Shown here one piece after another: positions 13,101 through 26,300 of a stretch of 64,000 nt of DNA. The position numbers were made by a program, and so were the translations under genes. The stretch is from the NCBI RefSeq assembly GCF_051014445.1, contig NC_135136.1, forward strand, positions 12,976,001-13,040,000, written 5' to 3'. Within the stretch, counting starts at the first letter, position 1. Every line of letters begins with the position of its first letter. A model generated the notes under the pieces. It was not told the DNA's origin and ran no database searches. It saw only the letters and a list, made by a program, of their open reading frames with translations. The DNA is from Colletes latitarsis (lineage: Eukaryota > Arthropoda > Insecta > Hymenoptera > Colletidae).

Positions 13101-15062
13101 AAACCTGGTTGCGATTAATATTTTAGAGGATAACGCCGGTTATGTCTCGGTTAGGTCTGGGATTTGCCATCATCTGGCTCGTACTTTCGCATTTTTCGCA
13201 TACTTGTTGGCCAGATACTGGGCTTTTTCTGGTTTGGACCACGTTGTAATGTGGTACCACACTGAAGCGGTCAATAGAATCTGGTTCCGAAAGGTATTCT
13301 GGAGGATAACGCAGGTTACGTCTTGGTTAGTTCTGGTATTTGCAATCATCTGGCTCATACTTTCGCGTTTTTCGCATACTTGTTGGCCAGATCCTGGGCT
13401 TTTTCTGGTTTGGATCCCGTAGTAATGAAGTTCCACACCGAAACAGTCAATTAAACCTGGTTGCGATTAATATTTTAGAGGATAACGCCGGTTATGTCTC
13501 GGGTAGTTCTGGGATTTGCCGTTATCTGGCCCGTATTTTCGCATTTTTCGCGTACTTGTTGGCAAGATCCTGGGCTTTCTTTGGTTTGGATCACGTAGTA
13601 ATGTGGTACCACACTGAAACAGTCAATTAAACCTGGTTGCGATTAATATTTTAGAGGATAACGCCGGTTATGTCTCGGTTAGGTCTGGGATTTGCCATCA
13701 TCTGGCTCGTACTTTCGCATTTTTCGCATACTTGTTGGCCAGATCCTGGCCTTTTTTTAGTTTGGATCCCGTAGTAATGCGGATCCACAACGAAACAGAC
13801 AATTAAACCTGGTTGCGATTAATATTTTAGAGGATAACGCCCGTTATGTCTGGGTTAGGTCTGGGATTTGCCCACGTCTGGCTCGTACTTTCGCATTTTT
13901 CGCATACTTGTTGGCCAGATACTGGGCTTTCTCTGGTTTGGATCACGTAGTAATGTGGTACCACACTGAAACAGTCAATAAAAGCTGGTTCCGATTAGTA
14001 CTTTAGAGGATAACGCTGGTTATGTCTGGGTTAGTTCTGGTATTTGCAATTATCTGGCTCATACTATCGCGTTTTTCGCATACTTCTTGGCCAGATCCAG
14101 GGTTTTTTCTGGTTTGGATCCCGTAGTAATGTGGTTCCACACCGAAACAGTCAATTAAACCTGGTTGGGATGAATATTTTAGGGGATAACGCCGGTTATG
14201 TCTGGGTTAGGTCTGGTATTTGCCCTCATCTGGCTCGTATTTTCGCATTTTTCGCATACTTGTTGGCCAGATCCTGGCCTTTTTCTGGTTTGGATCACGT
14301 TGTAATGTGGTACCACTCTGAAACGGTGAATAAGAGCTGGTGGCGATTAATATTTTCGAGGATAACGCTGGTTATGTCTGGGTTAGTTCTGGTACTTGCA
14401 ATCATCTGGCTCATACTTTTGCAATTTTCTCGTACTTGTTGGCCATATCTTGGGTTTTCTGTGGCTTGGATCCCGTCGAAATCTGGTTCCACACCGAAGC
14501 AGTCATTCAAACCTGGTTGCGATGAATATTTTGGAGGATAACGCTGGTTATGTTTGGGTTAGTTCTGGTATTTGCAATCATCTGACTCGTACTTTCGCAT
14601 TTTTCGCATACTTGTTGGCAAGATTATGGGCTTTTTTTTAGTTTGGATCACATAGTAATGTGGTACCACACTGAAACTGTCATTTAAACCTGGTTCCGAT
14701 TAATATTTTAGAGGATAACGCCGGTAATGTCTGGGTTAGGTCTGGTATTTGCCCTCATCTGGCTCGTAATTTCGCATTTTTCGCATATTTGTTGGCCAGA
14801 TCCTGGCCTTTTTCTGGCTTGGACCACGTAGTAATGTGGTATCATACTGAAACAGTCAATTAAACCTGGTTCCGATTAATATTTTAGAGGATAACGCCGG
14901 TTATGTCTGGGTTAGGTCTGGTATTTGCCCTCATCTGGCTCGTACTTTCGCATTTTTCGCTTACTTGTTGGCCAGATCCTGGCCTTTTTCTGGCTTAGAT
15001 CACGTAGTAATGAGGTACCACACTGAAACAGTCATTTAAACCTGGTTCCGATTAATATTTTA
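7159..15062 (+). repeat. Family A monomers in a mosaic, no clean HOR delimited
   Basis: About 45 monomers of mixed subtypes fill this stretch, and no gene or insert was seen. Longer-range similarities exist. The block near 10,180-10,480 with the rare CCGAAAGGTATTC recurs near 12,500-12,620 and 13,170-13,470 (10,180 to 13,170 is 2,990 bp, 17 monomers). The block at 7,535-7,760 matches 10,526-10,750. The block at about 14,040-14,690, with ACTATCGCG, CAGATCCAGGG and a GGTTGGGATG monomer, matches about 20,020-20,690 at offset 5,981 (34 monomers). Confidence 0.85.
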
Positions 15063-16619
15063 GAAGATAACGCTGGTTATATCTGGGTTAGTTCTGGTAT
15101 TTGCAATCATCTGGCTCATACTTTCGCATTTATCGCATACTTGTTGGCCAGATCCAGGCCTTTTTCTGGCTTGGACCACGTAGTAATGAGGTACCACACT
15201 GAAACAGCCAATTAAACCTGGTTCCGATTAATATTTTAGAGGATAACGCCGGTTATGTCTGGGTTAGTTCTGTTATTTGTAATCATCTGGCTCATTCTTT
15301 CGCAATTTTCGCGTACTAGTTGGCCAGATCTTGGGTTTTTTGTGGTTTGGATCCCGTCGTAATGTCGTTCCACACCGAAGCAGTCAATTAAACCTGGTTG
15401 CGATGAATATTTTGGAGGATAACGCTGGTTATGTTTGGGCTGGTTCTGGTATTTGCAATTATCTGGCTCGTACTTTCGCATTTTTCGCATACTTGTTGGC
15501 AAGATCCTGGGCTTTTTTTGGTTTGGATCACGTAGTAATGTGGTACCACACTGAAACAGTCAATTAAACCAGGTCCCGATTAATATTTTAGAGGATAACG
15601 CCGGTTATGTCTGGGTTATGTCTGGTATTTGCCCTCATCTGGCTCGTACCTTCGCATTTTTCGCATACTTGTAGGCAGGATCCTGGCCTTTTTCTGGTTT
15701 GGATCACGTAGTAATGCGGTACCACACCGAAACAGTCAATTAAACCTAGTTCCGATTAATATTTTAGAGGATAACGCTGGTTATGTCTGGGTTAGGTCTG
15801 GTATTTGTCCTCATCTGGCGCGTACTTTCGTATTTTTCGCTTACATGTTGGGCAGATCCTGACCTTTTTCTGGCTTGGACCACATAGTAATGAGGTACCA
15901 CACTGAAACAGTCAATTAAACCTGGTTCCGATTAATATTTAAGAAGATAACGCTGGTTATATCTGGGTTAGTTCTGGTATTTGCAATCATCTGGCTCATA
16001 CTTTCGCATTTTTCGCATACTTGTTGGCAGGATCCTGAGCTTTTTTGGATTGGATCACGTAGTAATGTGGTACCACACTGAAACAGTCAATTAAACCTGG
16101 TTCCGATTAATATTTTAGAAGATAACGCTGGTTATATCTGGGTTAGTTCTGGTATTTGCAATCATCTGGCTCATACTTTCGCATTTATCGCATACTTGTT
16201 GGCCAGATCCAGGCCTTTTTCTGGCTTGGACCACGTAGTAATGAGGTACCACACTGAAACAGTCAATTAAACCTGGTTCCGATTAATATTTTAGAGGATA
16301 ACGCCGGTTATGTCTGGGTTAGTTCTGTTATTTGTAATCATCTGGTTCATTTTTTCGCAATTTTCGCGTACTAGTTGGCCAGATCTTGGGTTTTTTGTGG
16401 TTTGGATCCCGTCGTAATGTCGTTCCACACCGAAGCAGTCAATTAAACCTGGTTGCGATGAATATTTTGGAGGATAACGCTGGTTATGTTTGGGCTAGTT
16501 CTGGTATTTGCAATCATCTGGCTCGTACTTTCGCATTTTTCGCATACTTGTTGGCAAGATCCTGGGCTTTTTTTGGTTTGGATCACGTAGTAATGTGGTA
16601 CCACACTGAAACAGTCAAT
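15063..16619 (+). repeat. 1,055-bp six-monomer tandem duplication
   Basis: 15,063-15,564 matches 16,118-16,619 at offset 1,055. Markers are the altered box GAAGATAACGCTGG, TTATATCTGGG, TTTATCGCATAC, CCAGGCC and TACTAGTTGGCCAG. The intervening monomers complete the repeat. The same marked block appears again at about 31,059 and 41,257, linking this region to the large duplication D3. Confidence 0.8.
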
Positions 16620-17916
16620 AAAAGCTGGTTCCGAATAGTATTTTAGAGGATAGCGCAGGTTACGTCTGGGTTAGTTCTGGTATTTGCAATCATCTGGCTC
16701 ATACATTCGCGTTTTTCGCATACATCTTTGCCAGATCCTGGGTTTTTTCTGGTTTGGATCCCGTAGTAATGAAGTTCCACACCGAAACAGTCAATTAAAC
16801 CTAGTTGCGATTAATATTTTAGAGGATAACGCCGGTTATGTCTCGGGTAGGTCTGGGATTTGCCGTCATCTGGCTCGTATTTTCGCATTTCTCGCTTACT
16901 TGTTGGCCAGATCCTGGCCTTTTCCTGGCTTGGACCACGTAGTAATGTGGTATCACACTGAAACAGTCAATTAAACCTGGTTGCGATTAATATCTTAGAG
17001 GATAACGCCGGTTATGTCTCGGGTAGGTCTGGGATTTGCCGTCATCTAGCTCGTATTTTCGCATTTTTCGTATACTTGTTGGCAAGATCCTGGGCTTTTT
17101 TTGGTTTGGATCACGTAGTAATGTGGTACCACACTGAAACAGTCAATTAAACCTGGTCCCGATTAATATTTTAGAGGATAACGCCGGTTATGTTTGGGTT
17201 AGGTCTGGTATTTGCCCTCATCTGGCTCGTTCTTTCGCATTTTTCGCATACTTGTAGGCAGGATCCTGGCCTTTTTCTGGTTTGGATCACGTAGTAATGT
17301 GGTACCACACTGAAACAGTCAATTAAACCTGGTCCCGATTAATATTTTAGAGGACAACGCCGGTTATGTTTGGGTTAGGTCTGGTATTTGCCCTCATCTG
17401 GCTCGTTCTTTCGCATTTTTCGCATACTTGTAGGCAGGATCCTGGCCTTTTTCTGGTTTGGATCACGTAGTAATGTGGTATCACACTGAAACAGTCAATT
17501 AAACCTGGTTGCGATTAATATTTTAGAGGATAACGCCGGTTATGTCTCGGGTAGGTCTGGGATTTGCCGTCATCTAGCTCGTATTTTCGCGTTTTTCGCC
17601 TACTTGTTGGCCAGATCCTGGGTTTTTTTCTGGTTTGGATCACGTAGTAATGAAGTTCCACACTGAAACAGTCAATTAAACCTGGTTCCGATTAATATTT
17701 TAGAGGATACGGCTGGTTATGTCTGGGTTAGTTCTGTTATTTGCAATCATCTGGCTCATATTTTCGCAATTTTCGCGTACTTGTTGGCCAGATCTTGGGT
17801 TTTTTGTGGTTTGTATCCCGTCGTAATGTCGTTCCACACCGAAGCAGTCAATTAAACCTGGTTGCGATGAATGTTTTGGAGGATAACGCTGGTTATGTTT
17901 GGGTTAGTTCTGGTAT
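16620..17916 (+). repeat. Family A monomers, mixed subtypes
   Basis: About seven monomers. The part from 16,684 resembles 31,625 and 41,823, sharing CATACATTCGCG and a CTTTGCCAGATCC variant. Two adjacent near-identical monomers with GGTCCCGATTAATATT and TTGTAGGCAGGATCC lie at about 17,150-17,500. Nothing other than satellite was seen. Confidence 0.8.
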
Positions 17917-20024
17917 TTGCAATCATCTGGCTCGTACTTTCGCATTTTTCGCATACTTGTTGTCCAGATCCTGGCCTTTTTCTGGTTTGGATCCCGTAGT
18001 AATGTGGATCCACAACGAAACAGACAATTAAACCTGGTTGCGATTAATATTTTAGAGGATAACGCCGGTTATGTCTGGGCTAGGTCTGGAATTTGCCCAC
18101 ATCTGGCTCGCACTTTCGCATTTTTCGCATACTTGTTGGACAGATACTGGGCTTTTTCTGTTTTGGATCACGTAGTAATGTGGTACCACACTGAAACAGT
18201 CAATAAAAGCTGGTTCCGAATAGTATTTTAGAGGATAACGCAGGTAACGTCTGGGTTAGTTCTGGTATTTGCAATCATCTGCCTCGTACTTTCGTATTTT
18301 TCGCATACTTGTTGGCAAGATCCTGGGTTTTTTTTGGTTTGGATCACGTAGTAATGTCGTACCACACTGAAACGGTCAATTAAACCTGGTTCCGATTAAT
18401 ATTTTAGAGGATAATGCCGGTTATGTCTGGGTTAGGTCTGGTATTTGCCCTCATCTGGCTCGTACTTTCGCATTTTTCGCATACTTGTTGGCCAAATGCT
18501 GGCCTTTTTCTGGTTTGGATCACGTAGTAGTGCGGTACCACACTGATACAGTCAACTAAACCTGGTTTCAGTTAGTATTTTAGAGGATAACGCCGGTTAT
18601 GTCTGGGTTAGGTCTGGTATTTGCCCTCATCTGGCTCGTTCTTTCGCATTTTTCGCAAACTTGTTGGCCAGATCCTGGCCTTTTTCTGGATTGGATCACG
18701 TGGTAATGCGGTACCACACCGAAACAGTCAAGTAAACCTGGTTGCGATTAATATTTAGAGGATAACGCCGGTTATGTCTCGGTTAGGTCTGGGATTTGCC
18801 CTCATCTGGCTCGTACATTCGCATTTTTCGCCTACTTGTTGGCAAGATCCTGGGCTTTCCCTGGTTGGGATCACGTAGTAATGCGGTACCACACCGAAGC
18901 AGTCAATTAAACCTGGTTGCAATTATTATTTTAGAGGATAACGCTGTTTATGTCTGGGTTAGTTCTGTTATTTGCAATTATCTGGCTCGTTCTTTCGCAT
19001 TTTTCGCATACTTGTTGGCAAGATCCTGGGCTTTTTTTGGTTTGGATCACGTAGTAATGTGGTACCACACTGAAACAGTCAATAAAAGCTGGTTCCGAAT
19101 AGTATTTTAGAGGATAACGCAGGTTACGTCTGGGTTAGTTCTGGTATTTGCAATCACCTGGCTCATACTTTCGCGTTTTTCGCATACTTGTTGACCAGAT
19201 CTTTGGTTTTTTCTGGTTTGGATCCCGTAGTAATGAAGTTCCACACCGAAACAGTCAATTAAACCTGGTTGCGATTATTATTTTAGAGGATAACGCCGGT
19301 TATGTCTCGCGTGGGTCTGGGATTTGCCGTCACCTGGCTCGTATTCGCATTTTTCGCATACATGTTGGTCTGATCCTTGGCTTTTTTTCGTTTGGATCGC
19401 GTAGTAATGTGGTACCACACTGAAACAGTCAATAAAAGCTGGTTCCGAATAGTATTTTAGAGGATAACGCAGGTTACGTCTGGGTTAGTTCTGGTATTTG
19501 CCCTCACCTGGCTCGTACTTTCGCAACTTTGGCATACTTGTTGGCCAGATCCTGGCCTTTTTCTGGTTTGGATCACGTAGTAATGCGGTACCACACTGAA
19601 ACAGTCAATTAAACCTGGTTTCAGTTAGTATTTTATAGGATAACGCCGGTTATGTCTGGGTTAGGTCTGGTATTTGCCCTCATCTGGCTCGTACCTTCGC
19701 ATTTTTCGCAAACTTGTTGGCCAGATCCTGGCCTTTTTCTGGATTGGATCACGTGGTAATGCGGTACCACACCGAAACAGTCAAGTAAACCTGGTTGCGA
19801 TTAATATTTAGAGGATAACGCCGGTTATGTCTCGGTTAGGTCTGGGATTTGCCCTCATCTGGCTCATACTTTCGCATTTCTCGCATACTTGTTGGCCAGT
19901 TCCTGAGCTTTTTCTGGTTTGGATCACGTAGTAATGTGGTACCACACTGAAACAGTCAATAAAAGCTGGTTCCGATTAGTACTTTAGAGGATTACGCTGG
20001 TTATGTCTGGGTTAGTTCTGGTAT
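17917..20024 (+). repeat. 2,108-bp 12-mer HOR, outlying copy
   Basis: From about 18,030 to past 20,025 the sequence matches 23,480 to 25,530 at a constant offset of 5,449. Shared markers are GGGCTAGGTCTGGAATTTGC, CCAAATGCTGGCC, GGTTTCAGTTAG, TAATATTTAGAGG (one T short), GGTTGGGATCACG, TCTCGCGTGGG and the shortened CTCGTATTCGCA. These short units explain why twelve monomers give 2,108 rather than 2,112 bp. It lies about 3.3 kb from the main run. Confidence 0.8.
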
Positions 20025-23000
20025 TTGCAATTATCTGGCTCATACTATCGCGTTTTTCGCATACTTCTTGGCCAGATCCAGGGTTTTTTCAGGTTTGGTT
20101 CCCGTAGTAATGTGGTGCCACACCGAAACAGTCAATTAAACCTGGTTGGGATGAATATTTTAGGGGATAACGCCGGTTATGTGTGGGTTAGGTCTGGTAT
20201 TTGTCCTCATCTGGCTCGTATTTTCGCATTTTTCGCATACTTGTTGGCCAGATCCTGGCCTTTATCTGGTTTGGGTCACGTTGTAATGTGGTACCACTCT
20301 GAAACGGTGAATAAGAGCTGGTGCCGATTAATGTTTTAGAGGATAACGCTGGTTATGTCTGGGTTAGTTCTGGTATTTGCAATCATCTGGCTCATACTTT
20401 TGCAATTTTCGCGTACTTGTTGGCCATATCTTGGGTTTTCTGTGGTTTGGATCCCGTCGAAATCTGGTTCCACACCGAAGCAGTCAATCAAACCTGGTTG
20501 CGATGAATATTTTGGAGGATAACGCTGGTTATGTTTGGGTTAGTTCTGGTATTTGCAATCATCTGGCTCGTACTTTCGCATTTTTCGCATACTTGTTGGC
20601 AAGATTATGGGCTATTTTTAGTTTGGAACACGTAGTAATGTGGTACCACACTGAAACAGTCAATTAAACCTGGTTCAAATTAATATTTTAGAGAATAACG
20701 CCGGTTATGTCTGGGTTAGGTCTGGTATTTGCCCTCATCTGGCTCGAACTTTCGCATTTTTCACATACTTGTTGGCCAGATCTTGGCCTTTTTCTGGTTT
20801 GGATCACGCAGTAATGCGGTACCACACCGGAACAGTCAAGTAAACCTGGTTGCGATTAATATTTTAGAGGATAACGCCGGTTATGTCTCGGTTAGGTCTG
20901 GGATTTGCCCTCATCTGGCTCATACTTTCGCATTTCTCGCATACTTGTTGTCCGGATCCTGGGCATTTTCTGGTTTGGATCACGTAGTAATGTGGTACCA
21001 CACTGAAACAGTCAATAGAAGCTGGTTCCGAATAGTATTTTAGAGGATGACGCTGGTTATGTCTGGGTTAGTTCTGGTATTTGCAACCATCTGGCTCATA
21101 CTTTCGCGATTTCGTATACTTGTTTGCCAGATCCTGGCTTTTTTCCGGTTTGGATCCCGTAGTAATGAAGTTCCACACCGAAACAGTCAATTAAACCTGG
21201 TTGCGATTAATATTTTAGTGGATAACGCCGGTTATATCTCGGGTAGTTCTGGGATTTGCCGTTATCTGGCTCGTATTTTCGCATTTTTCGCATACTTGTT
21301 GGCAAGATCCTGGGCTTTTTTTGGTCTGGATCTCGTAGTAATGTGGTACCACACTGAAACAGTCAATTAAACCTGGTTGCGATTAATATTTTAGAGGATA
21401 ACGCCGGTTATGTCTCGGTTAGGTCTGGGATTTGCCATCATCTGGCTCGTACTTTCGCATTTTTCGCATACTTGTTGGCCAGATCCTGGCCTTTTTCAGG
21501 TTTGGATCCCGTAGTAATGTGGATCCACAACGAAACAGACAATTAAACCTGGTTGCGATTAATATTTTAGAGGATAACGCCCGTTATGTCTGGGCTAGGT
21601 CTGGAATTTGCCCACATCTGGCTCGTACTTTCGCATTTTTCGCATACTTGTTGGCCAGATACTGGGCTTTTTCTGTTTTGGATCACGTAGTAATGTGGTA
21701 CCACACTGAAACAGTCAATAAAAGCTGGTTCCGAATAGTATTTTAGAGGATAACGCAGGTAACGTCTGGGTTAGTTCTGGTATTTGCAATCATCCGCCTC
21801 GTACTTTCGCATTTTTCGCATACTTGTTGGCAAGATCCTGGGTTTTTTTTGGTTTGGATCACGTAGTAATGTGGTACCACACTGAAACGGTCAATTAAAC
21901 CTGGTTCCGATTAATATTTTAGAGGATTATGCCGGTTATGTCTGGGTTAGGTCTGGTATTTGCCCTCATCTGGCTCGTACTTTCGCATTTTTCGCATACT
22001 TGTTGGCCAAATGCTGGCCTTTTTCTGGTTTGGATCACGTAGTAATGCGGTACCACTCTGAAACGGTGAATAAGAGCTGGTGGCGATTAATATTTTAGAG
22101 GATAACGCTGGTTATGTTTGGGTTAGTTCTGGTATTTGCAATCATCTGGCTCGTACTTTCGCATTTTTCGCATACTTGTTGGCAAGATTATGGGCTTTTT
22201 TTAGTTTGGATCACGTAGTAATGTGGCACCACACTGAAACAGTCAATTAAAACTGGTTCCGATTAATATTTTAGAGGGGAACACCGGTTATGTCTGGGTT
22301 AGGTCTGGTATTTGCCCTCATCTGGCTCGAACTTTCGCATTTTTCACATACTTGTTGGCCAGATCCTGGCCTTTTTCTGGTTTGGATCACGTAGTAATGC
22401 GGTACCACACCGAAACAGTCAATTAAACCTGGTAGCGATTAATATTTTAGAGGATAACGCCGGCTATGTCTCGGTTAGGTCTGGGATTTGCCCTCATCTG
22501 GCTCGTACTTTCGCATTTTTCGCATACTTGTTGGCCAGATCCTGGCCTTTTTAAGGTTTGGATCACGTAGTAATGCGGTACCACACCGGAACAGTCAATT
22601 AAACCTGGTTGCAATTATTATTTTAGAGGCTAACGCTGGTTATGTCTGGGTTAGTTCTGTTATTTGCAATTATCTGGCTCGTACTTTCGCATTTTTCGCA
22701 TACTTGTTGGCAAGATCCTGGGCTTTTTTTGGTTTGGATCACGTAGTAATGTGGTACCACACTGAAACAGTCAATAAAAGCTGGTTCCGAATAGTATTTT
22801 AGAGGATAACGCAGGTTACGTCTGGGTTAGTTCTGGTATTTGCAATCATCTGGCTCATACTTTCGCGTTTTTCGCATACTTGTTGACCAGATCTTTGGCT
22901 TTTTCTGGTTTGGATCCCGTAGTAATGAAGTTCCACACCGAAACAGTCAATTAAACCTGGTTGCGATTATTATTTTAGAGGATAACGCCGGTTATGTCTC

Positions 23001-23365
23001 GCGTGGGTCTGGGATTTGCCGTCACCTGGCTCGTGTTCGCATTTTTCGCATACATGTTGGCCAGATCCTGGGCTTTTTTTCGTTTGGATCACGTAGTAAT
23101 GTGGTACCACACTGAAACAGTCAATAAAAGCTGGTTCCGAATTGTATTTTAGAGGATAACGCAGGTTACGTCTGGGTTAGTTCTGGTATTTGCAATCATC
23201 TGCCTCGTACTTTCGCATTTTTCGCATACTTGTTGGCAAGATCCTGGGCTTTTTCTGGTTTGGATCACGTAGTAATGTGGTACCACACTGAAACAGTCAA
23301 TAAAAGCTGGTTCCGATTAGTACTTTAGAGGATAACGCTGGTTATGTCTGGGTTAGTTCTGGTAT
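20025..23365 (+). repeat. Family A monomers, rearranged HOR fragments
   Basis: About 19 monomers. They include a copy of the 14 kb block (20,025-20,690), a partial copy of the 12-mer HOR (about 21,590-22,040 with GGGCTAGGTCTGGAATTTGC then CCAAATGCTGG), and a piece like the GGTTGGGATC and GCGTGGG portion at about 22,600-23,150. The order differs from the intact HOR, so this looks like a scrambled zone between HOR copies. Confidence 0.8.
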
Positions 23366-26300
23366 TTGCAATTATCTGGCTCATACTATCGCGTTTTTCG
23401 CATACTTCTTGGCCAGATCCAGGGTTTTTTCAGGTTTGGATCACGTAGTAATGCGGTACCACACCGGAACCGTCAAGTAAACCTGGTTGCGATTAATATT
23501 TTAGAGGATAACGCCGGTTATGTCTGGGCTAGGTCTGGAATTTGCCCACATCTGGCTCGTACTTTCGCATTTTTCGCATACTTGTTGGCCAGATACTGGG
23601 CTTTTTCTGTTTTGGATCACGTAGTAATGTGGTACCACACTGAAACAGTCAATAAAAGCTGGTTCCGAATAGTATTTTAGAGGATAAAGCAGGTAACGTC
23701 TGGGTTAGTTCTGGTATTTGCAATCATCTGCCTCGTACTTTCGCATTTTTCGCATACTTGTTGGCAAGATCCTGGGTTTTTTTTGGTTTGGATCACGTAG
23801 TAATGTGGTACCACACTGAAACGGTCAATTAAACCTGGTTCCGATTAATATTTTAGAGGATAATGCCGGCTATGTCTGGGTTAGGTCTGGTATTTGCCCT
23901 CATCTGGCTCGTACTTTCGCATTTTTCGCATACTTGTTGGCCAAATGCTGGCCTTTTTCTGGTTTGGATCACGTAGTAATGCGGTACCACACTGAAACAG
24001 TCAATTAAACCTGGTTTCAGTTAGTATTTTAGAGGATAACGCCGGTTATGTCTGGGTTAGGTCTGGTATTTGCCCTCATCTGGCTCGTTCTTTCGCATTT
24101 TTCGCAAACTTGTTGGCCAGATCCTGGCCTTTTTCTGGATTGGATCAGGTGGTAATGCGGTACCATACCGAAACAGTCAAGTAAACCTGGTTGCGATTAA
24201 TATTTAGAGGATAACACCGGTTATGTCTCGGTTAGGTCTGGGATTTGCCCTCATCTGGCTCGTACATTCGCATTTTTCGCCTACTTGTTGGCAAGATCCT
24301 GGGCTTTCTCTGGTTGGGATCACGTAGTAATGCGGTACCACACCGAAGCAGTCAATTAAACCTGGTTGCAATTATTATTTTAGAGGATAACGCTGGTTAT
24401 GTCTGGGTTAGTTCTGTTATTTGCAATTATCTGGCTCGTACTTTCGCATTTTTCGCATACTTGTTGGCAAGATCCTGGGCTTTTTTTGGTTTGGATCACG
24501 TAGTAATGTGGTACCACACTGAAACAGTCAATAAAAGCTGGTTCCGAATAGTATTATAGAGGATAACGCAGGTTACGTCTGGGTTAGTTCTGGTATTTGC
24601 AATCATCTGGCTCATACTTTCGCGTTTTTCGCATACTTGTTGACCAGATCTTTGGTTTTTTCTAGTTTGGATCCCGTAGTAATGAAGTTCCACACCGAAA
24701 CAGTCAATTAAACCTGGTTGCGATTATTATTTTAGAGGATAACGCCGGTTATGTCTCACGTGGGTCTGGGATTTGCCGTCACCTGGCTCGTGTTCGCATT
24801 TTTCGCATACATGTTGGCCAGATCCTGGGCTTTTTTTCGTTTGGATCACGTAGAAATGTGGTACCACACTGAAACAGTCAATAAAAGCTGGTTCCGAATT
24901 GTATTTTAGAGGATAACGCAGGTTACGTCTGGGTTAGTTCTGGTATTTGCCCTCATCTGGCTCGTACTTTCGCAACTTTGGCATACTTGTTGGCCAGATC
25001 CTGGCCTTTTTCTGGTTTGGATCACGTAGTAATGCGGTACCACACTGAAACAGTCAATTAAACCTGGTTTCAGTTAGTATTTTATAGGATAACGCCGGTT
25101 ATGTCTGGGTTAGGTCTGGTATTTGCCCTCATCTGGCTCGTTCTTTCGCATTTTTCGCAAACTTGTTGGCCAGATCCTGGCCTTTTTCTGGATTGGATCA
25201 CGTGGTAATGCGGTACCACACCGAAACAGTCAAGTAAACCTGGTTGCGATTAATATTTAGAGGATAACGCCGGTTATGTCTCGGTTAGGTCTGGGATTTG
25301 CCCTCATCTGGCTCATACTTTCGCATTTCTCGCATACTTGTTGGCCAGATCCTGGGCTTTTTCTGGTTTGGATCACGTAGTAATGTGGTACCACACTGAA
25401 ACAGTCAATAAAAGCTGGTTCCGATTAGTACTTTAGAGGATAACGCTGGTTATGTCTGGGTTAGTTCTGGTATTTGCAATTATCTGGCTCATACTATCGC
25501 GTTTTTCGCATACTTCTTGGCCAGATCCAGGGTTTTTTCAGGTTTGGATCACGTAGTAATGCGGTACCACACCGGAACCGTCAAGTAAACCTGGTTGCGA
25601 TTAATATTTTAGAGGATAACGCCGGTTATGTCTGGGCTAGGTCTGGAATTTGCCCACATCTGGCTCGTACTTTCGCATTTTTCGCATACTTGTTGGCCAA
25701 ATGCTGGCCTTTTTCTGGTTTGGATCACGTAGTAATGCGGTACCACACTGAAACAGTCAATTAAACCTGGTTTCAGTTAGTATTTTAGAGGATAACGCCG
25801 GTTATGTCTGGGTTAGGTCTGGTATTTGCCCTCATCTGGCTCGTTCTTTCGCATTTTTCGCAAACTTGTTGGCCAGATCCTGGCCTTTTTCTGGATTGGA
25901 TCAGGTGGTAATGCGGTACCACACCGAAACAGTCAAGTAAACCTGGTTGCGATTAATATTTAGAGGATAACGCCGGTTATGTCTCGGTTAGGTCTGGGAT
26001 TTGCCCTCATCTGGCTCGTACATTCGCATTTTTCGCCTACTTGTTGGCAAGATCCTGGGCTTTCTCTGGTTGGGATCACGTAGTAATGCGGTACCACACC
26101 GAAGCAGTCAATTAAACCTGGTTGCAATTATTATTTTAGAGGATAACGCTGGTTATGTCTGGGTTAGTTCTGTTATTTGCAATTATCTGGCTCGTACTTT
26201 CGCATTTTTCGCATACTTGTTGGCAAGATCCTGGGCTTTTTTTGGTTTGGATCACGTAGTAATGTGGTACCACACTGAAACAGTCAATAAAAGCTGGTTC